From assembly GCA_020345785.1 (NCBI GenBank), contig CP070771.1, forward strand, positions 7,143,715-7,163,287: a stretch of 19,573 nucleotides of DNA. Direction: 5' to 3'. The translations under genes were made by a program, and so were the position numbers. The DNA is from Desulfobacterales bacterium (GTDB lineage Bacteria > Desulfobacterota > Desulfobacteria > Desulfobacterales > JAFDCJ01). Below the pieces are notes generated by a model. The model saw nothing but the letters and a program-made list of their open reading frames with translations. It was not told the DNA's origin and did not search any database. Below are positions 15,685 through 19,573 of the stretch, one piece after another (position 1 is the stretch's first letter; every line of letters starts with the position of its first letter).

Positions 15685-18410
15685 GCGATATGGCAACCAT
15701 AAAAATTGACGGTAAAAAAATCAGCGCCCGCAACGGGGAAAACCTGCTGGCAGCGGCGAGGCAAAATAATATACTGATTCCCAGCCTCTGTTATCACCGC
15801 AAACTGACACCGACCGGTGCCTGCCGCTTATGTATCACCAAGATAAAAGGCATGAGCGGGCTCATCGCCTCTTGTACGGTGACGGTTTCAGACGGGATGG
15901 AGGTGACGGCCTTTGATAAGGAGTTGGAAGACACCCGCCGATATTTATTGGACTATCTGTTGTCCGAACATAACGAAGCGTCGGATTTAAGCTATGACGA
16001 TGAATTCAAGGTGCTTGTTACCAGGTACGGACTGGACGATCCGGCGCAAAGGCAATTTCCCGCCCTCTGGCAATCGCTCGGTTATCCGGTTGATGACAGT
16101 TCGCCGGTGCTCACCTACGATGCTTCGAAGTGTATTAAATGTTTTCGATGCATAAAGGCCTGCGATGAAGTACAGGGCAAAAATGTTTTATCTTTTGCCA
16201 ATCGCGGAATCACATCCTATATCATCGGCGGATTCGGCGTTTGGGGGGAATCGGAGTGTGACGGCTGCGGCGAATGCATTCAACTTTGCCCTACCGGCGC
16301 CGTTGTTGAAAAACCCAACAGGGGTATTCTCCAAACCGCCAGTGCGGATAAACGCGTCATAACCACTTGTCCTTATTGCGGCGTGGGCTGCCAGATAGAG
16401 TTAGCGGTCCACAAGAACCGCATCGTTCGGGTCAATGGGGTAGAGGGTTTAAAACCAAACGATGGAAGACTTTGCGTTAAAGGGCGCTTTGGCTGCGAGT
16501 TTGTCAACAGCCGTGACCGCTTGACCCGGCCTTTGATTAAACGCAACGGTCAATTCGTTGCAGCCGGCTGGGACGAAGCGCTGGATCTCGTTGCGGCTAA
16601 ATTCAATGCCATCAAGCAAAAATACGGCAATGATGCCCTGGCCGGTTATGCATCGGCTAAATGTACCAATGAAGATAATTACATATTTCAAAAATTTATT
16701 CGCACTGCATTTGGAACCAATAATGTGGATTATTGCACCCGGCTCTGTCATGCGTCGACGGTCACCGCGATGCTGCGGTCTTTGGGAGACGGCGCCGGAT
16801 CCAACTCGATCGAAGATTATGAAACGGCCGATTGCATTTTGGTCATCGGCAATAATATGATCGAAACCCACCCGGTTACGGCCACCTTTGTCAAACGCGG
16901 CATCGCCCATGGTGCCAAACTCATCATCATTGATCCGAAATGGACGCCGCTGGTGAAATTTGCCGACGTTTGGCTGCAACCCCGACTCGGCACCGACGTC
17001 GCCCTGCTCAACGGACTCATTCATATCATCATCAGCGAAGATCTGTATGATAAAGATTTTATCATCAATCGAGTTGAAGGCGGCCTGCAGGCTTTCGAAG
17101 CTCTCAAAAAGGTGGCATCGAATTACCCGCCTGAAAATGTATCGGCCATCACGGGAATTGACCCGGATAAAATTTTGGCGGCCGCCAGAATTTACGCCCG
17201 GGCGAAGCGGGCGCTGATTGCCACCGGCATGGGAATCAGCCAGCAGGTGACCGGCACCCACACCGTTTTTGCCCTTATAAACATGTGCTTGATCGCCGGA
17301 CAAATCGGCAAAGTCGGTGCGGGATTAAATCCACCGCGGGGCCAAAACAACGTCCAGGGTGCATCGGATGTGGGCTGTTCGCCCCTCATCTACCCTGGCT
17401 ATATCCCGGTCACAGATGACGAAAATCGTAAAAAAGTCGCCGCGGTCTGGAATTTTTCTTATGAAGCGCTTTCCGCCAGGATCGGTCTTACCACGGTCGA
17501 GATCATGCAAGCAGCCCACGCCGGAAAGGTGAGGGGCATGTATATTATGGGCGAGAATCCGATGGTGACCGACCCCGACCAGAATCATACCCGCGAAGCC
17601 CTCGAAGGGTTGGAATTTTTGGTAGTGCAGGATATTTTCCCGACCGAAACCACCGTCTACGCCGATGTCATTCTGCCGGGGGTTGCGTTCGCAGAAAAAA
17701 ACGGCACCTTCGTGAACAGTGATCGCCGGGTGGCTCGGGTGAGAAGGGCTGTTGATCCCCCCGGAGAGGCCCGGCAGGATTGGGAGGTGCTTTTGGAGGT
17801 TGCCCAACGAATGGGGTGCCCCACGAAATCCTATCAGGATGAAGCTGAAATTTTCGACGAGATTGCCGCGGTGACCCCGATGATGGCCGGCATCTCCTGT
17901 GACAGAATCGAACGCGAAGGAATCCAGTGGCCGTGCCCGACAAGAGACCATCCGGGAACCGCCACACTTTTTTTGGATAAATTCAACACGCCAAGCGGCA
18001 GGGCAATTCTAAATCCGGTTGAATACGTTCCGCAAACTGAAAAAACGTCTGCCGATTATCCTTTCCTACTGAATACGGGCCGAATCCTCTACCAGTACCA
18101 TACCTGCACCATGTCCAGACGCAATAAACCGCTGACGGACTTTGCCAATCAGTCTTACGTGCTGATGCACCCGGATGATGTCACGAAGTTGGGTCTAAAA
18201 AACGGTGAGCGCCTCAAGATTGTCTCGAGGCAAGGGGAAATTGATACCCGCCTTAAGGTCAGTGAGGAGGTTTCACCCGGCGAGCTCTTTATGCCGTTTC
18301 ACTTTGGTGAATCTCCTGTGAATGCCCTCACTCGCCATGAACTGGATCCGCTCTCCAAGATCGCACCGTTTAAGCTGACGGCCTGCCGCGTCGAAAAATA
18401 CATTCCATAA
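15681..18410 (+). CDS. Formate dehydrogenase alpha subunit, Mo/W-bis-MGD catalytic, Cys-type
   Basis: The 909-residue product carries, in order: a NuoG-like [2Fe-2S] domain (Cys37, 48, 51, 65); a two-cluster ferredoxin domain (CIKCFRCIKAC 151-161, CDGCGECIQLC 193-203); a molybdopterin Fe4S4 domain (Cys230, 233, 237, 265); the molybdopterin oxidoreductase core; and a C-terminal dinucleotide-binding domain. The metal ligand is Cys356 followed by His357 (CTRLCHAST), where many relatives have selenocysteine; PRGQNNVQG is the usual active-site Arg block. It oxidises formate to CO2 (or the reverse) in the cytoplasm. Oddity: His97 of the His-Cys3 cluster site remains, but no Cys occurs between 65 and 151, so that cluster is absent. 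ATG overlaps the upstream stop (ATGA); a second in-frame ATG three codons later is possible. No fdhD or fdsD gene follows. Confidence 0.93.
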   Translation: MSDMATIKIDGKKISARNGENLLAAARQNNILIPSLCYHRKLTPTGACRLCITKIKGMSGLIASCTVTVSDGMEVTAFDKELEDTRRYLLDYLLSEHNEASDLSYDDEFKVLVTRYGLDDPAQRQFPALWQSLGYPVDDSSPVLTYDASKCIKCFRCIKACDEVQGKNVLSFANRGITSYIIGGFGVWGESECDGCGECIQLCPTGAVVEKPNRGILQTASADKRVITTCPYCGVGCQIELAVHKNRIVRVNGVEGLKPNDGRLCVKGRFGCEFVNSRDRLTRPLIKRNGQFVAAGWDEALDLVAAKFNAIKQKYGNDALAGYASAKCTNEDNYIFQKFIRTAFGTNNVDYCTRLCHASTVTAMLRSLGDGAGSNSIEDYETADCILVIGNNMIETHPVTATFVKRGIAHGAKLIIIDPKWTPLVKFADVWLQPRLGTDVALLNGLIHIIISEDLYDKDFIINRVEGGLQAFEALKKVASNYPPENVSAITGIDPDKILAAARIYARAKRALIATGMGISQQVTGTHTVFALINMCLIAGQIGKVGAGLNPPRGQNNVQGASDVGCSPLIYPGYIPVTDDENRKKVAAVWNFSYEALSARIGLTTVEIMQAAHAGKVRGMYIMGENPMVTDPDQNHTREALEGLEFLVVQDIFPTETTVYADVILPGVAFAEKNGTFVNSDRRVARVRRAVDPPGEARQDWEVLLEVAQRMGCPTKSYQDEAEIFDEIAAVTPMMAGISCDRIEREGIQWPCPTRDHPGTATLFLDKFNTPSGRAILNPVEYVPQTEKTSADYPFLLNTGRILYQYHTCTMSRRNKPLTDFANQSYVLMHPDDVTKLGLKNGERLKIVSRQGEIDTRLKVSEEVSPGELFMPFHFGESPVNALTRHELDPLSKIAPFKLTACRVEKYIP

Positions 18411-18419
18411 AACGAAACA

Positions 18420-18459
18420 ATGCCTAAAATGCCTAAAATGCGCTAAAATGCCTAAAATT
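18420..18459. repeat. ATGCCTAAA tandem repeat
   Basis: Four copies of a 9-10 base unit (ATGCCTAAA, ATGCCTAAA, ATGCGCTAAA, ATGCCTAAA) begin ten bases after the formate dehydrogenase alpha stop. This is the most regular short tandem in the window. Confidence 0.8.
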
Positions 18460-18508
18460 AAGGATATTAATCATTTGATTATAAAAAATTTTGACTCCTA
18501 AATGCCCC

Positions 18509-18528
18509 AAAGCTTATAAAAAAGCTTT
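18509..18528. terminator. Bidirectional hairpin between the formate dehydrogenase operon and glyA
   Basis: AAAGCTT (18509-18515) pairs with AAGCTTT (18522-18528) over seven bases with an ATAAAA loop, in an AT-rich setting between two convergent genes. The stem has only two G-C pairs, so it is a modest terminator candidate for both strands. Confidence 0.4.
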
Positions 18529-18552
18529 CAATAAATATTCAATCTTCAATTT

Positions 18553-19573
18553 TCATTTCTTTGGCCTACCCGGCTGAATCGGAAATTCCCCGCACAGTTG
18601 TTCGACTTTTTGTTTTATGTTCTCTTGCAGTTCCCGGTTATCCGGGTCTTCGATAATGGATGCTATCCAATTGCCGATCTTTGCCATTTCTTTCATTTTC
18701 ATTCCACGGGTGGTAACGGCAGGCGTGCCAATTCTTATGCCTGATGGTTTAAACGGTGTGCTCGGATCATAGGGGACCGTGTTGGCATTGGTGACGATAC
18801 CTGCATTTTCTAAAGCGATGGCAGCGGGTTTTCCCAGGCCGACGCCGAAGGGCAGCAGATTGATCAAGATCATATGATTGTCGGTCCCGCCGGTGACAAG
18901 CTTGATTCCTCTGCCTGTTAACTCAGCAGCCAGGGCTTTCGCATTTTCAACAATATTTATCGCATAGCGTTTGAAGTCTTCCGAAAGCGCTTCCTTCAAT
19001 GCAACGGCCTTGGCGGCCGTGACATGATCATGCGGGCCGCCTTGATTGCCCGGAAATACTGCCCGGTCGATTTGCTTCGCATATTTTTTCTTGCAAAAAA
19101 TAATTGCACCGCGCGGGCCACGAAGTGTTTTGTGGGTTGTGGTCATGGCAACATCGCAAAACGGAAATGGACTTGGATGCGAGCCGCCGGCGATCAAACC
19201 GGAAATATGACTGATGTCCGCAAAATGAATTGCCCCGATCTCTTCGGCAATTTTTTGAAATGCTCCAAAATCGATTTCACGTGGATAAGCTGTTAGCCCG
19301 GATACGATCATTTTGGGTTTGTGCGTATGCGCTAACCTGCGGACGTCATCCATATCGATTCTTTCGGTGTTTTTATCTACGCTGTAGTTGACGGCTTTGT
19401 ATGTTATGCCCGAAAAGTTAATGGGATGGCCATGGGTGAGATGGCCCCCGCAGGAAAGGTCGAAGCCGATAAACGTATCACCCGGATCTAAAAATGCCAT
19501 ATAAACTGCCGCATTGGCCGGACTGCCCGAGTATGGCTGCACATTGGCATGTTCGGCGCCAAAAAGCTTTTTG
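18553..19573 (-). CDS. glyA: Serine hydroxymethyltransferase, N-terminus cut by window edge
   Basis: The reverse frame is open to the window edge (KLFGAEHANVQPYSGSPANA first) and ends with PIQPGRPKK, about 340 residues out of roughly 415. It shows LDPGDTFIGFDLSCGGHLTHG, HFADISHISGLIAGG (PLP-ring Asp and His region), the Schiff-base Lys in TTTHKTLRGPRGAI, FPGNQGGPHDHVTAAKAVA and RIGTPAVTTRGMK (Arg binding the substrate carboxylate). SHMT converts serine and THF to glycine and 5,10-methylene-THF. It also has threonine-aldolase side activity in many species, overlapping with ltaE. About 75 N-terminal residues are outside the window. It is convergent with the formate dehydrogenase operon, so it is not co-transcribed with it. 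Confidence 0.95.
   Translation of the reverse strand, partial: KKLFGAEHANVQPYSGSPANAAVYMAFLDPGDTFIGFDLSCGGHLTHGHPINFSGITYKAVNYSVDKNTERIDMDDVRRLAHTHKPKMIVSGLTAYPREIDFGAFQKIAEEIGAIHFADISHISGLIAGGSHPSPFPFCDVAMTTTHKTLRGPRGAIIFCKKKYAKQIDRAVFPGNQGGPHDHVTAAKAVALKEALSEDFKRYAINIVENAKALAAELTGRGIKLVTGGTDNHMILINLLPFGVGLGKPAAIALENAGIVTNANTVPYDPSTPFKPSGIRIGTPAVTTRGMKMKEMAKIGNWIASIIEDPDNRELQENIKQKVEQLCGEFPIQPGRPKK

Noticed and set aside
16746..16748. Selenocysteine codon in the formate dehydrogenase alpha subunit
   Set aside because: The metal-ligand codon is TGT (Cys356), not TGA, so no SECIS element is needed.

Overview
The window looks like chromosomal DNA of an anaerobic deltaproteobacterium (Desulfobacterota, possibly Desulfobacterales). 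This is inferred from the gene mix (soluble NAD-linked formate dehydrogenase, dimethylglycine dehydrogenase-like enzyme, acetoacetyl-CoA synthetase, RecD2) and from many short degenerate word repeats in the gaps between genes. I recognise no phage, IS, CRISPR, tRNA or rRNA. Two genes are cut by the window edges: nagA at the left and glyA at the right.

Layout. 1-398 (-): start of nagA. 399-1425: an AT-rich stretch holding remnants of a DUF433/DUF5615 toxin-antitoxin pair and an upstream palindrome. 1426-1923 (+): a small exported protein followed by a terminator hairpin. 1924-2345: a REP-like nested hairpin. 2346-4790 (-): an 814-residue FAD oxidoreductase fused to a GcvT-like folate domain. 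5139-6149 (+): a membrane protein with a Cys-Pro-Gly type motif repeated three times. 6514-8694 (-): recD2. 8909-9319 (-): a short TrmO-like protein. 9801-11756 (-): acetoacetyl-CoA synthetase. 12260-13297 (+): low-specificity threonine aldolase. 13934-18410 (+): a three-gene formate dehydrogenase operon (NuoE-like, NuoF-like, catalytic alpha) with 4-base stop/start overlaps. 18553-19573 (-): serine hydroxymethyltransferase, convergent with the operon.

Functional theme. Four loci fit one-carbon and glycine metabolism: the dimethylglycine/sarcosine-type dehydrogenase (methylene-THF from N-methyl groups), threonine aldolase (glycine plus acetaldehyde), GlyA (serine/glycine and methylene-THF) and the NAD-linked formate dehydrogenase (formate to CO2). 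They are not in one operon, so joint action is inferred.

Most notable points. The formate dehydrogenase alpha subunit keeps the His but has lost all three Cys of the NuoG-type His-Cys3 cluster site. The DMGDH-like enzyme has Ala where the family's covalent-FAD His is expected. Threonine aldolase has ENTQN instead of ENTHN. Nearly every intergenic gap carries its own family of 8-20 base degenerate words, several of them as inverted pairs.
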